In this document: positions 25,986-35,599 of the stretch, piece after piece
How positions within the stretch are numbered: position 1 is the stretch's first letter
How the letters are laid out: every line of letters begins with the position of its first letter
From: an uncultured Polycyclovorans sp.
GTDB taxonomy: Bacteria; Pseudomonadota; Gammaproteobacteria; Nevskiales; Nevskiaceae
Assembly (NCBI GenBank): GCA_936928855.1
Contig: CAKZHZ010000055.1
Location: 1-51,156 of the forward strand
DNA: 51,156 nt
Reading direction: 5' to 3'
Translations under genes and position numbers: made by a program
The notes under the pieces: generated by a model
Told to the model about the DNA's origin: nothing
The model's input: the letters and a program-made list of their open reading frames with translations, nothing else
Database searches by the model: none

Positions 25986-27274
25986 GTGCTGCCAAGAGCC
26001 CCCGGGGCCAAAACGCCGACGACGGCCTGTCACGGTTGATGCAGACGCTGGGTCAGTCGGCGCGCCAGTCGGCGCGCACGCTGGCGCGCGTCGAAGCCGG
26101 TCAGAAGAACGCTGCGTTGTTTGCGCTGGCGCAGATTCTGCTGGATGCCGCCCCGGACATTCTGCGGGCCAATGCCGACGACCTGGATGCCGGGCGGGAA
26201 GCCGGCCTCGACAGTGCCATGCTGGATCGGCTGGCCCTCAACGCCGACCGCGTGGCGGCCATGGCGGAAGGGGTTCGCCAGATTGCCATGCTGCCCGATC
26301 CGGTGGGCGAGATCACCGACATGAAGATGCGGCCCTCCGGGATCCAGGTGGGGCGCATGCGGGTGCCGATGGGCGTGGTCGGCATCATTTACGAGTCACG
26401 GCCCAACGTCACCGCTGACGCGGCCAGCCTGTGTCTCAAGGCCGGCAATGCCTGCATCCTGCGGGGTGGCTCCGAAGCCATGCGCTCCAATCAGGCCATC
26501 GCACGCTGTGTCGAGCGTGCGCTGATCGAGGCGGGCCTGCCGCGCGAGTGTGTGCAGGTGCTCGATACACCGGACCGACGCATGGTCGGCCTGATGTGCG
26601 CCAGCCCCGACTATGTCGACGTGATCATCCCCCGTGGCGGCAAGGGCCTGGTAGCGGCGGTGACCGAAGCGGCGCGGGTTCCGGTCATCAAGCATCTGGA
26701 TGGGGTCTGCCATGTGTTCATCGAGGCGCAGGCGGACCTCGAGAAGGCGATCGCGGTGGCGGTCAACGCCAAGACCCAGCGCTATGGCACCTGCAACACC
26801 ATGGAAACCCTGCTGGTGGACGCCCCGGCTGCGGAGCGGGTGCTGCCCAAGCTGGCCGAGATCTACGTCGAGGCCGGGGTCGAGCTGCGTGGTTGTGAGC
26901 GCACCCGCAGCATTCTCAAGGATGCGCGTCCGGCCACCGAGGCGGACTGGGGAACGGAGTATCTGGCCCCGGTGCTGTCGATCCGGGTGGTGGAGGGTCT
27001 TGATGAAGCCATCGACCACATCACGCGCTACGGCTCCGCCCACACGGACGCCATCGTCACCGAGAGCATCACGCTGGCGCGGCGATTCCTGCGGGAGGTC
27101 GACTCCAGTTCGGTGATGGTCAATGCTTCCACCCGGTTTGCGGATGGCTACGAGTACGGTCTCGGCGCGGAGATCGGAATCAGCACGGACAAGTTCCACG
27201 CCCGCGGTCCGGTGGGGCTCGAAGGCCTGACCACGCTCAAGTGGGTGGTGCTGGGGGATGGGCATGTCCGCTAG
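25982..27274 (+). CDS. proA: Gamma-glutamyl phosphate reductase
   Basis: A 430-residue enzyme reducing gamma-glutamyl phosphate to the semialdehyde in proline synthesis. PMGVVGIIYESRPNVTADAA, ILRGGSEAMRSNQAIA, RYGTCNTMETLLVD with the catalytic Cys, and GLGAEIGISTDKFHARGP are textbook ProA motifs. The start ATG 25982 overlaps the holA stop. Linkage holA-proA-nadD is common in gammaproteobacteria. Confidence 0.97.
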   Translation: MSAAKSPRGQNADDGLSRLMQTLGQSARQSARTLARVEAGQKNAALFALAQILLDAAPDILRANADDLDAGREAGLDSAMLDRLALNADRVAAMAEGVRQIAMLPDPVGEITDMKMRPSGIQVGRMRVPMGVVGIIYESRPNVTADAASLCLKAGNACILRGGSEAMRSNQAIARCVERALIEAGLPRECVQVLDTPDRRMVGLMCASPDYVDVIIPRGGKGLVAAVTEAARVPVIKHLDGVCHVFIEAQADLEKAIAVAVNAKTQRYGTCNTMETLLVDAPAAERVLPKLAEIYVEAGVELRGCERTRSILKDARPATEADWGTEYLAPVLSIRVVEGLDEAIDHITRYGSAHTDAIVTESITLARRFLREVDSSSVMVNASTRFADGYEYGLGAEIGISTDKFHARGPVGLEGLTTLKWVVLGDGHVR

Positions 27275-27301
27275 TGCGGACGCAGCCGGACCGGGAGTGC
27301 C

Positions 27302-27919
27302 TTGAAGGCCATCGGCATCTTTGGCGGGGCCTTTGCGCCGTTTCACAACGGGCACCTGCGACTGGCACTGGAGGCGCGTGAGCGCCTTGCGCTGGATCAG
27401 GTCCGGTTGGTGCCGACGGCCCAGCCGGTGCACCGCCCGAAAGCGCGTATCTCGCCCTTGCGCCGACTGGAGTGGTTGCGGCTGGCAGTCAAGCCGGAAT
27501 CGGCGCTGGTCGCCGACGACTGCGAGATTCAGCGGGACGGACCGTCCTACACGGTCGATACCCTGAGTCAACTCGCCACGCAGTATCCCCGGGCGCGGCG
27601 GGTGTTGTTGATGGGCGCGGATGCCTTCGCCCACTTTCACTCCTGGCATCGTTGGAAGGACATTCTCGACCTGGCCGAAGTGGCTGTGGTGGTGCGTCCC
27701 GGGGCCGCGCTGGCCCCACCCCCGGAGGCCGCAGACGCGTTGCGTGGGCGCTTCCAACCGCTGGAGATCCCGATGCTGGACATCTCCTCTACACGGATTC
27801 GCCGCAAGCTGCGCCACGGACGTTCGGTGCGCGGTTTGTTGCCGGATGCCATTCTCGACAGCCTCACCGCCGCTGATATTGCGGCTCTGACAGAAGATGA
27901 AAACCCCAGCACTCACTAA
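27302..27919 (+). CDS. nadD: Nicotinate-nucleotide adenylyltransferase
   Basis: A 205-residue NAD-biosynthesis enzyme. IGIFGGAFAPFHNGHLRLALEA carries the nucleotidyltransferase GxFxPxHxGH motif, and LDISSTRIRRKLRHGRSV the ISSTxIR motif. The start is TTG at 27302 with GGGAG eight bases upstream; the conserved N-terminus leaves no room for another start. It overlaps rsfS by 23 bases. Confidence 0.95.
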   Translation: MKAIGIFGGAFAPFHNGHLRLALEARERLALDQVRLVPTAQPVHRPKARISPLRRLEWLRLAVKPESALVADDCEIQRDGPSYTVDTLSQLATQYPRARRVLLMGADAFAHFHSWHRWKDILDLAEVAVVVRPGAALAPPPEAADALRGRFQPLEIPMLDISSTRIRRKLRHGRSVRGLLPDAILDSLTAADIAALTEDENPSTH

Positions 27920-28451
27920 ACTTGCCGTCGCCGCGCTCGAAGACCTCAAGGGTCAGGACATTCAGGTCATGGACGTCAAGGCGCTGACGCCGATGACCGA
28001 CGTCATGATCATCTGCTCCGGGACCTCCACCCGGCATGTGAAGGCGCTGGCGCAGAACGTAATGGACGAGGCGCGTGAGAAAAATCACCGCCCTCTGGGC
28101 GTCGAGGGACTGGATCAGGGCGAATGGGCGCTGGTCGATCTCAACGGCGTGCTGGTGCACGTGATGCAGGCCCAGACGCGTGCCTTCTACCAGTTGGAGA
28201 AACTGTGGGCGGTGACGCCGCCACCGGTGGAGGAGAGCAGCGCAGTGGCCAAGCCCAAGCCCAAATCGAAGGCGGTGGCCAAAACCGGCGCGTCCCAGGC
28301 CAAGGCTGCGCCGAAGGCCAAGGCAGCCACCAAGCCCAGGGCCGCAAGCAAGGCCAAGGCGCCTGCCCGCAGCAAAGCTGCTCCGGCGCGCGGTACTGCT
28401 GCCCGCAAGACTCCGGCGGCCCGTTCACGGCCGACGCGCAGCCGGGACTGA
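27897..28451 (+). CDS. rsfS: Ribosomal silencing factor with long Ala/Lys-rich tail
   Basis: A 184-residue RsfS/Iojap protein that blocks subunit joining by binding ribosomal protein L14. Residues 1-105 are the normal domain (TDVMIICSGTSTRHVKALAQ, EGLDQGEWALVDLNGVLVHVM). Residues ~115-184 are a low-complexity tail of Ala, Lys, Pro and Arg absent from short family members of about 105-120 residues. The tail resembles histone-H1-like tails and would be disordered and strongly basic. Between nadD and rlmH, the conserved order. Confidence 0.94.
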   Translation: MKTPALTKLAVAALEDLKGQDIQVMDVKALTPMTDVMIICSGTSTRHVKALAQNVMDEAREKNHRPLGVEGLDQGEWALVDLNGVLVHVMQAQTRAFYQLEKLWAVTPPPVEESSAVAKPKPKSKAVAKTGASQAKAAPKAKAATKPRAASKAKAPARSKAAPARGTAARKTPAARSRPTRSRD

Positions 28452-28459
28452 TCGGGCGC

Positions 28460-28930
28460 ATGCGGGTTCATCTGATCACGGTCGGGCAGCGGATGCCTGA
28501 CTGGGTGGAAACCGCATTCTCCGACTATGCCGGTCGTTTGCCGCATGAGGTGCGGCTGACCTTGGTCGAAATCGCGCCGCCGCCCCGCGGCAAGTCCCCG
28601 GATCTGGCCCGGTTGAAGCGCCAGGAGGCTGACAAGATCCTGCGTGCCCTGCCGCGTGATGCCGAGGTGATTGCGCTCGACGAGCGGGGGCAGATGCTGG
28701 ACACCGTGGGCTGGTCCGCGGCCCTGACCCGGTGGCTGCCTTCCGGGCGGGATGCCGTGCTGATCATCGGCGGGGCCGATGGGTTGGACGCGTCGGTGCT
28801 GGAACGTGCCGACCACCGCTGGTCACTGTCCCGGTTGACCTTGCCGCACCCTCTGGTGCGGGTGGTGGTGGCCGAGCAGTTGTACCGGGCCTGGTCACTG
28901 CACGTGAATCACCCCTATCACCGCGCCTGA
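28460..28930 (+). CDS. rlmH: 23S rRNA pseudouridine-1915 N3-methyltransferase
   Basis: A 156-residue SPOUT methyltransferase modifying helix 69 of 23S rRNA. MRVHLITVGQRMPDWV at the N-terminus, IALDERGQ, FIIGGADG-like LIIGGADGL and the C-terminal knot LPHPLVRVVVAEQLYRAWS, ending NHPYHRA, match the family closely. It starts eight bases after rsfS. Confidence 0.97.
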   Translation: MRVHLITVGQRMPDWVETAFSDYAGRLPHEVRLTLVEIAPPPRGKSPDLARLKRQEADKILRALPRDAEVIALDERGQMLDTVGWSAALTRWLPSGRDAVLIIGGADGLDASVLERADHRWSLSRLTLPHPLVRVVVAEQLYRAWSLHVNHPYHRA

Positions 28931-28965
28931 GGCCGTCTTGCGGGCGCTGCCGCTACACTGTCGGC

Positions 28966-29550
28966 ATGGCCATTTCCTTTTTCCTCGCCTCGCAATCGCC
29001 GAGGCGCCGTGAACTGCTGACCCAGGCGGGGTTCGCCTTCGCCTTGCTGCCGGTGGCGGTGGAAGAAACGCCTGCCGCCAACGAGCGGGGGCTGGAGTAC
29101 GTGCGGCGGGTGGTGGGCGACAAGCTTGATGCGGCGTTGCGGCTGCGACCGGCGCCCCGGCCCGTGCTGGTGGCCGACACCGAAGTCCTGCTCGATGGTC
29201 GGGCACTGGGCAAGCCCGCTGACCGGAACGCCGCTGCGGAGACGCTGGCGGCGCTGGCGGGACGCACGCACCAGGTCATCAGCCGGGTTGCGGTGGCGGA
29301 CGACACGCGACGCGAGGCGGTGGAATCGGTGACCGAGGTTGATTTCGCGCCGCTGACGGCGGCGCAGATACGACGCTACTGCGATAGCGATGCCCCGCTG
29401 GGCAAGGCTGGCAGCTATGCCATCCAGGGCGAGGCTGCCGGTTTCGTGCGGGCCATGCGCGGCAGCCTGACCGGGGTGATCGGCCTGCCGGTGGTGGAAA
29501 CCACCACGTTGCTGGCCGCCTTTGGCGTGAGGCCGGAGGAGATCGCATGA
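28966..29550 (+). CDS. Maf-type nucleoside triphosphate pyrophosphatase
   Basis: A 194-residue Maf protein hydrolysing non-canonical or pyrimidine NTPs. FFLASQSPRRRELLTQAG is the substrate-binding signature; VADTEVLLDGRALGKP contains the catalytic Asp; GKAGSYAIQGEAAGFVRAMRGSLTGVIGLPV is the C-terminal block. It appears to be the YhdE branch. ATG 28966 fits this N-terminus; a longer frame upstream overlaps rlmH. It overlaps rng by four bases. Confidence 0.95.
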   Translation: MAISFFLASQSPRRRELLTQAGFAFALLPVAVEETPAANERGLEYVRRVVGDKLDAALRLRPAPRPVLVADTEVLLDGRALGKPADRNAAAETLAALAGRTHQVISRVAVADDTRREAVESVTEVDFAPLTAAQIRRYCDSDAPLGKAGSYAIQGEAAGFVRAMRGSLTGVIGLPVVETTTLLAAFGVRPEEIA

Positions 29551-31013
29551 GCACCGAGATTCTTGTCAACATCGGGCCGCAGGAAACCCGTGTCGCCCTG
29601 GTTGAGGGCGGCGCTGCCCAGGAGATCCATGTCCAGCGTGCCTCGCGGCACGGACTGACCGGTAACGTCTACAAGGGGCGGGTGCAGCGGGTACTGCCGG
29701 GGATGCAGGCGGCGTTTGTCGATGTCGGCCTCGAGCGCACCGCGTTTCTGCACGTGGCCGACATGTTGCCGGGACCGGGCGGCGCAGCGACGGAGGGGGG
29801 CGCACCGCAGATCACCCAGCTGCTGCACGAAGGGCAGGCGGTGCTGGTGCAGATTCTCAAGGACCCGCTGGGCACCAAGGGGGCGCGACTGACCACGCTG
29901 TTGTCGATCCCGTCACGGTACCTGGTGATGCTGCCGTTCGAGCCGAATGTTGGTGTGTCCGCGCGCATCGAAGATGAAGTCGAACGGGAGCGGCTCAAGG
30001 GGATTCTGTCGGATATCCAGCAACGGCTGGCGCCGCGCTTTGGCGTGATCGCGCGGACCGCCGCCGAGAACACCGACGCTGCGGCGCTGGAGAACGACCT
30101 CGCCTTTCTCATGCGCCTGTGGGACTCCATCAGCGAGCAATCCCGCGACGCTGCAGCCGGCACGCTGGTGCACGGCGACCTGCCGTTGTCGATGCGGATC
30201 CTGCGTGACCTGCTGGGCACCGATGTCGAGCGCATCCGCATCGATGATGCGGAGGAGTTCGAGCGCGTACGCCAGTTTGCTCGGGTGTTCGTGCCGCTGG
30301 CTGCCGATCGCCTGGAGCTGTACGAAGGTGCCGCGCCGATCTTCGACCTCTACGGGGTGGAGGACGACATCACGCGTGCACTGGCGCGCAAGGTGGACCT
30401 GAAATCGGGCGGGCACCTGATCATCGACCAGACCGAGGCGATGACCACCATCGATGTGAATACCGGGGCGTACCTGGGGCACCGTAATCTCGATGAGACC
30501 GTCCTCAAGACCAATCTCGAAGCCACGCAGGCCATTGCCCGTCAGCTGCGCCTGCGCAACCTTGGCGGCATCATCATTCTCGACTTCATCGACATGCGCT
30601 CGGAAGACCATCGCGCGCAGGTGATGCGGAGCCTGGAAAAGGCGCTGACCGCCGATCACGCGCGCACTCAGGTGTTTCCGTTTTCGCCGCTGGGTCTGGT
30701 GGAGATGACCCGCAAGCGATCCCGCGAGAGTCTTGGGCACATTTTGTGCGAGCCTTGCCCCCATTGTGCCGGGCGCGGGCACCTGAAGACGGTGGAAACG
30801 GTGTGTCACGAGGTGGTCCGGGAGGTGCAGCGGTCGGCGCGCCAGTTCGAGGCCAAGGGCTTTCTGGTGCTGGCGGCGCCGGCGGTGACACAACGCCTGA
30901 TTGATGAGCCTGCCTTGGGGTTGGCGGACCTTGAGGCCCAGTTGCACCGGCCCATCCGGCTGCAGGCGGAAGCGGCCTATACCCAGGAGACTTTCGATGT
31001 CATCCCGCTGTGA
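29547..31013 (+). CDS. rng: Ribonuclease G
   Basis: A 488-residue endoribonuclease of the RNase E/G family processing 16S rRNA 5' ends and mRNAs. The S1 domain is near residues 35-125 (GNVYKGRVQRVLPGMQAAFVDVG). The catalytic region has MTTIDVNTGAY and ILDFIDMRSEDHR, with the metal-binding Asp residues. The Zn-link CPHC occurs in EPCPHCAGRG. Length is right for RNase G and too short for RNase E. Order maf-rng-yhdP is standard. Confidence 0.97.
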   Translation: MSTEILVNIGPQETRVALVEGGAAQEIHVQRASRHGLTGNVYKGRVQRVLPGMQAAFVDVGLERTAFLHVADMLPGPGGAATEGGAPQITQLLHEGQAVLVQILKDPLGTKGARLTTLLSIPSRYLVMLPFEPNVGVSARIEDEVERERLKGILSDIQQRLAPRFGVIARTAAENTDAAALENDLAFLMRLWDSISEQSRDAAAGTLVHGDLPLSMRILRDLLGTDVERIRIDDAEEFERVRQFARVFVPLAADRLELYEGAAPIFDLYGVEDDITRALARKVDLKSGGHLIIDQTEAMTTIDVNTGAYLGHRNLDETVLKTNLEATQAIARQLRLRNLGGIIILDFIDMRSEDHRAQVMRSLEKALTADHARTQVFPFSPLGLVEMTRKRSRESLGHILCEPCPHCAGRGHLKTVETVCHEVVREVQRSARQFEAKGFLVLAAPAVTQRLIDEPALGLADLEAQLHRPIRLQAEAAYTQETFDVIPL

Positions 31014-31025
31014 GGCGGGCGCCAC

Positions 31026-34000
31026 GTGGAGCGGATAAGGCGCCGATGGTGGACCACCCTGATCTCGGGGGTGGCGGGACTGCTGGTGTTCACGGCGGTC
31101 GCCAGCGGGGTGTTCCAGATCGCCGTGCTGATGGTGCCCGGCTACCGTGAGCAACTCGCCGACTGGGTGAGTGAGGTGGCCGGACGGCCGGTGGATATCG
31201 GCGGTGTTCACCTGCTGTGGCGGGGCCTGTCGCCGCAGATCGAGCTCAGCGACATCGTGCTGCGCGATACCGTTGATGAGGATGATGGCTCGCTACGGGC
31301 CGAGCGTCTGCGTCTCGGGTTTTCGCTGCGGCGCATGGTGCGCGGCGACTTCATGCCGGACCGGGTGCTGCTCTCGGGGCTGCAGCTTCGGGTCGAGATT
31401 GACGAGGCGCATCGTGTGCGGGTTGCCGGGTTCGAGTCGCGGCCCCTGCAGCCCGGCGCCGAGCCCCGCAACTGGCGGGCGGCGGTGGCGCGATTCTCGA
31501 CCCTGGTGCTCAGTGATGCGCAGATCCGGGTGCGGTATCCCCTGTGGGAGAACCGCCCGCTGGATCTGGCCATCGAGGAGGCCAGCCTGTCGCAGACTGA
31601 TGCCGGGTTCGACCTCGTCAGCGAAGGCAGTCTGCCTGCCGGATTGGGGGGCGCGTTCGCCGCACGGGCAGAAGTGCGCGGCGAGTCTGACCGCATCGAT
31701 CAGTGGTCCGGCCGCTGGCAGCTGCGCGCACAGGATCTGGTGCCCGCCGGCTGGGTGGTGCCGGGTTGGACATCGCCACTCCCACTGCAGGCTGAACAGC
31801 TGCAGGTCGATGCGCGGGGACAGTTCCAGTCCGGACGCCTGCAGCAGGTGCAGCTGGAGACCGAGGCGCTCAGCCTGCGTGCGGTACCGGAGGGCCCCGA
31901 GGTCGCGCAACTGACGGCGAAGCTCGAATGGCAGCCGGCCGCGACCGGCAACCTGTTGAGCCTGAGCGAATTGCGGCTCGCAGGCGAGCCCAAAGCGGAC
32001 CTGCGGCTGCGCTGGGGGAAGCACAGCTTCGAGCTTGATGCCCCATATCTCGATCTGACCACCCTGGCGCCCTGGCTGGCGGTGCTCGACGCATCTGCGT
32101 TGCAGCGCTTTGCCGCGCTGCGCGGTGCGCTGCGAAACGCTCATGTGCGCGCGGGTCGCGCGGGGGACGCCGCGCCCTGGCAATACACCGTGGAGTCCGA
32201 CGTGGAAGCGGGGGGCTGGCAAGGGGAGGACGCGGTGGCGGTCACCGGCCTGAGCGGGCGACTGGTGGCGACCGATCAGGGAGGACGGTTCTCGCCCGCC
32301 GACTCGCCCTGGTCGGTGCGACTGCCAACGGCGGATCCGGCGCCGCTGGCGTTCGAGCGTTTTCAGGGAGATCTGCTGTGGACGCGACAGGCGGACGCGC
32401 CCTGGCTGCTGCGGATGCCGGCCTTTGAATGGCAGATTCCCGGTGCCCTCGGCACCGGGCGCGGCACGCTGGTGCTCGACCCGCAGGCGGGGCCGGTGCT
32501 GGACCTGCAGATGGCGCTGTCGGTTGCCGATCTCACGGCCCTGAAGCCGCTGATGCCGGCGCGCTGGAAGCCCAGACTTCGGGACTGGCTCTCGCGCGGC
32601 ATCGTTGCGGGGGATGTGCCGGAGGCACAGCTGAGCATCAACGGGCCGGTCCGCGACTTTCCCTTCGGTTCGCGTCCGACCGGCCAGTGGCGGCTGACCC
32701 TGCCCTTGCGCAATGCCACCATTGCCTATTCGCCTGATTGGCCGCCGCTGACCGATGTCGACGCCGATCTCGTGTTTGCCGGCAATCGCCTCAGCGTGGA
32801 TGGGCAGAAGGCACGGCTGGCGGGGTTGGCAGTGACCGCGCTGCGCGCCGATATCGCCGCCATGCATCTGGGGCCCGTCAAGGTGGAGGGGCGGTTGTCC
32901 GCGCCTTTGCCGCGCCTGTTTTCCCTGGTGTCGGGCTCACCCTTGCAGTCGAGGCTGGCGCCGCTGTTGGAGGCCGGCACGCTCGAAGGGCAGGGGGCAT
33001 TGGATTTGCAGCTGGATATCCCGCTGCGAAAAGGTATTCCGTTCGAGGTCGAAGGGGTGCTGCAGGTTCAGGATGCACGCTGGGCGCTGAAGGCGCTGCC
33101 GGCACCAGTGGAGGCACTCAACGGCACCGTGCAGTTCTCCCGCAGCCAGGTGCAGGCCTCCGACTTGCGTGCCCGGTGGCTCGATACCGATCTGGTCGCT
33201 GAGATCGTGCCCGCCGAGACGCATCCTGGTGACCTGCGGGTTCGGGCCTCCGTGGCTGCGGACAGCGAGGTCGCCGCTGCGTATCTGCCGGCGGCGGTTC
33301 GTGACCGGATGGAGGGGGCCAGCGAGTGGACGCTGCAGCAGCCCCTGGGCGTGGCGGACGCGGTGCTCAACCTCGAAAGCCGACTGCAGGGAACCGCATT
33401 GCGGTTGCCCGCCCCCTTCGGCAAGCCGGCGGCCGAGGCCATGCCGGTGGCCGTGCAGCTTCGCCGTGAAGGCGGGGCCCGCACCCTGATGGTGGATCTG
33501 GCCGGCACGCTGGCGAGCGCTCAGATCCGGCTGCCCGCATCTGAAGGGGGCACCTGGGCTGCGGAAGTGGCCTTCGGCGAGGCGGCGCCACCACCGCCGA
33601 TCGGCGTCGACGGGCTTCGGGTGGTGGGGGTGCTGCCGCAGGCCGACCTGCTGCAGTGGCACCGGCTACTGCCTGAAGGCGGTGGCGATGTCGGCGTGTT
33701 GCGGGCGCTGGCCTTGCGCGTGGCGCGTCTGCGGATCGGCGGCGTCAGTCTGGATGACCAGCAGCTGTCGCTGCAGCCCGAGCCCGGTGGGTATCACCTC
33801 GCCCTCGAGGGTTCGGCCGTCGGCGATATCCGGTGGGACACGGCGCTCACGGCAGTCCGCGCGGACCTTGCCTCGTTGTCCATGGGGTTTGAAGGGGTGC
33901 GGATCGAGGGGGGCGACATGTCAACCGACAGCCCGCCTGGGGCCAACCTGCAGCCCGATACCTGGCCGGCGCTCACGGTGCGTGCCGGGAAGCTCAGCCT

Positions 34001-34796
34001 CAATGGTCTGGCGCTGGGTGAGGCGCAGCTGCTGACCGAGCGGCTGGCGGATGGCATGCAGCTCACCCGTTTCGATCTTGCCGGGGGGCAGCTCGAAGGT
34101 CACGTTGAAGGTGAATGGCGCCGCAACGCGCGTCGCGGCAGCGCCACGCTGACGTTTGACCTCAGCAGCCCGGCAGTCGAACCGACCTTGCAGGCCTTCG
34201 GTTTCGCGCCCAGCCTGCGGGCGGAGCGGACCGTCATCGAAGGCTCGCTGCACTGGCCCGACACCCCTCTGGCCCTGGACTGGACGCAGGGTGAGGGGGA
34301 GGTGCACCTGCGGGTGCGCGACGGCACCTTGCGGACCATCGAACCGGGGGCGGGACGGGTGCTCGGGCTGATGAGTTTCTATGCGCTGCCGCGCCGACTG
34401 ACCCTGGATTTCCGCGACGTGGTCGACGACGGCCTGCGCTTCGACAGCATCGCTGCCGATTTCGAGTTGGCCGACGGTTTGGCGCGCTCCGACAACCTCG
34501 AAATCCGCGCGCCGTCACTGCGGATGGAGATCGATGGCAGTATCGACTTGGCGCACCGCACCCTGGATCAGCGGGTGAAAGTGCTGCCGGGACTGTCGGG
34601 GGGGATGACGCTGGGCGCCGCCCTGCTGGGTGGGCCTGCCGTCGGCGCCATCGTGCTGCTGGCGCAGGAGCTGCTGGAAAAGCCCCTCGATCAGGTCACC
34701 CAGTTCGGCTACCGCGTCCAGGGCAGCTGGGACAATCCGGAGGTGACGCCGCTCGACGCCCGTGGCCTCGCTCCGCAGGAGAATCAGACACCGTGA
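31026..34796 (+). CDS. yhdP: YhdP-family AsmA-like envelope protein
   Basis: A 1256-residue protein with one N-terminal membrane anchor (about residues 11-36) and a very long periplasmic region of beta-rich AsmA-like repeats. The C-terminal DUF3971/AsmA2 segment includes IDGSIDLAHRTLDQRVKVLPGLS. YhdP, with TamB and YdbH, forms bridge-like conduits carrying phospholipids from inner to outer membrane. The start is GTG 31026 with GAGGCGG upstream. Length matches E. coli YhdP (~1270). It overlaps the nitrilase gene by four bases (GTGA). Confidence 0.92.
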   Translation: MERIRRRWWTTLISGVAGLLVFTAVASGVFQIAVLMVPGYREQLADWVSEVAGRPVDIGGVHLLWRGLSPQIELSDIVLRDTVDEDDGSLRAERLRLGFSLRRMVRGDFMPDRVLLSGLQLRVEIDEAHRVRVAGFESRPLQPGAEPRNWRAAVARFSTLVLSDAQIRVRYPLWENRPLDLAIEEASLSQTDAGFDLVSEGSLPAGLGGAFAARAEVRGESDRIDQWSGRWQLRAQDLVPAGWVVPGWTSPLPLQAEQLQVDARGQFQSGRLQQVQLETEALSLRAVPEGPEVAQLTAKLEWQPAATGNLLSLSELRLAGEPKADLRLRWGKHSFELDAPYLDLTTLAPWLAVLDASALQRFAALRGALRNAHVRAGRAGDAAPWQYTVESDVEAGGWQGEDAVAVTGLSGRLVATDQGGRFSPADSPWSVRLPTADPAPLAFERFQGDLLWTRQADAPWLLRMPAFEWQIPGALGTGRGTLVLDPQAGPVLDLQMALSVADLTALKPLMPARWKPRLRDWLSRGIVAGDVPEAQLSINGPVRDFPFGSRPTGQWRLTLPLRNATIAYSPDWPPLTDVDADLVFAGNRLSVDGQKARLAGLAVTALRADIAAMHLGPVKVEGRLSAPLPRLFSLVSGSPLQSRLAPLLEAGTLEGQGALDLQLDIPLRKGIPFEVEGVLQVQDARWALKALPAPVEALNGTVQFSRSQVQASDLRARWLDTDLVAEIVPAETHPGDLRVRASVAADSEVAAAYLPAAVRDRMEGASEWTLQQPLGVADAVLNLESRLQGTALRLPAPFGKPAAEAMPVAVQLRREGGARTLMVDLAGTLASAQIRLPASEGGTWAAEVAFGEAAPPPPIGVDGLRVVGVLPQADLLQWHRLLPEGGGDVGVLRALALRVARLRIGGVSLDDQQLSLQPEPGGYHLALEGSAVGDIRWDTALTAVRADLASLSMGFEGVRIEGGDMSTDSPPGANLQPDTWPALTVRAGKLSLNGLALGEAQLLTERLADGMQLTRFDLAGGQLEGHVEGEWRRNARRGSATLTFDLSSPAVEPTLQAFGFAPSLRAERTVIEGSLHWPDTPLALDWTQGEGEVHLRVRDGTLRTIEPGAGRVLGLMSFYALPRRLTLDFRDVVDDGLRFDSIAADFELADGLARSDNLEIRAPSLRMEIDGSIDLAHRTLDQRVKVLPGLSGGMTLGAALLGGPAVGAIVLLAQELLEKPLDQVTQFGYRVQGSWDNPEVTPLDARGLAPQENQTP

Positions 34797-35599
34797 AGCT
34801 TGCCGCTGTACAGCTCAACGCCGGCCTGGATGTTCAGGCCAACCTTGATGCCGCCGCCTACTGGATCGCGGAGGCGGTGGCGGCCGGTGCCCGACTGGTC
34901 ACCCTGCCGGAGAACCTGCCCCTGATGGGGTTGCGGGAGCGCGACAAACTGGCCATTGCCGAGGTGCCCGGAGCCGGTCCGATTCAGGACTGGCTTGCTG
35001 CCCAGGCGGCGTTTCATGGCATCCACATTCTCGGGGGCACGGTGCCGCTGCGGGGCGAGGACCCGGAGCGCGTGCTCGCCAGCAGTCTGTTGATGGGGCC
35101 CGACGGGGGTCTGGTGGCCCGTTACGACAAGATTCATCTGTTCGACGTTGCGGTCGACGGCGGCGAGCGTTACCGCGAGTCGCGCAGCATCGCGCCGGGG
35201 CCATTGAATCCGGTGATCGCCGACGTCGACGGTTGGCGCCTGGGCCTCAGCGTCTGCTATGACCTGCGGTTCCCCGAGCTCTATCGCGCACTGGTGACGG
35301 CCGGAGCCGAGGTGCTCTGCGTCCCCTCCGCGTTCACTGCACGCACCGGCGCGGCCCACTGGGCTACCCTGCTGGCGGCGCGCGCCATTGAGAACCTCTG
35401 CTACGTGGTGGCGTCCAACCAGTGTGGTGTACACCCCAACGGGCGCGCCACCTGGGGCCATAGCGCCGTGTTCAGCCCCTGGGGCGACGTACTGTCGATG
35501 TGTGAGGACGTCCCGGGTTTTGCGATGGCAACGCTGGAACGCGGCAAAATGGATGAACTCCGACGCAATTTCCCCTGCCTGGAACACCGAAGACTCTGA
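34793..35599 (+). CDS. Carbon-nitrogen hydrolase (Nit1-like deaminated glutathione amidase)
   Basis: A 268-residue nitrilase-superfamily amidase. The catalytic triad is visible: Glu40 (TLPENLPLMG), Lys113 (RYDKIHLFD) and Cys155 (LSVCYDLRFPELYR). Sequence around these sites fits the Nit1/Nit2 branch, which repairs deaminated glutathione. The start is GTG 34793, coupled to the yhdP stop. It ends one base into tldD (TGATG). Position between yhdP and tldD is a conserved gammaproteobacterial arrangement. Confidence 0.92.
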   Translation: MKLAAVQLNAGLDVQANLDAAAYWIAEAVAAGARLVTLPENLPLMGLRERDKLAIAEVPGAGPIQDWLAAQAAFHGIHILGGTVPLRGEDPERVLASSLLMGPDGGLVARYDKIHLFDVAVDGGERYRESRSIAPGPLNPVIADVDGWRLGLSVCYDLRFPELYRALVTAGAEVLCVPSAFTARTGAAHWATLLAARAIENLCYVVASNQCGVHPNGRATWGHSAVFSPWGDVLSMCEDVPGFAMATLERGKMDELRRNFPCLEHRRL

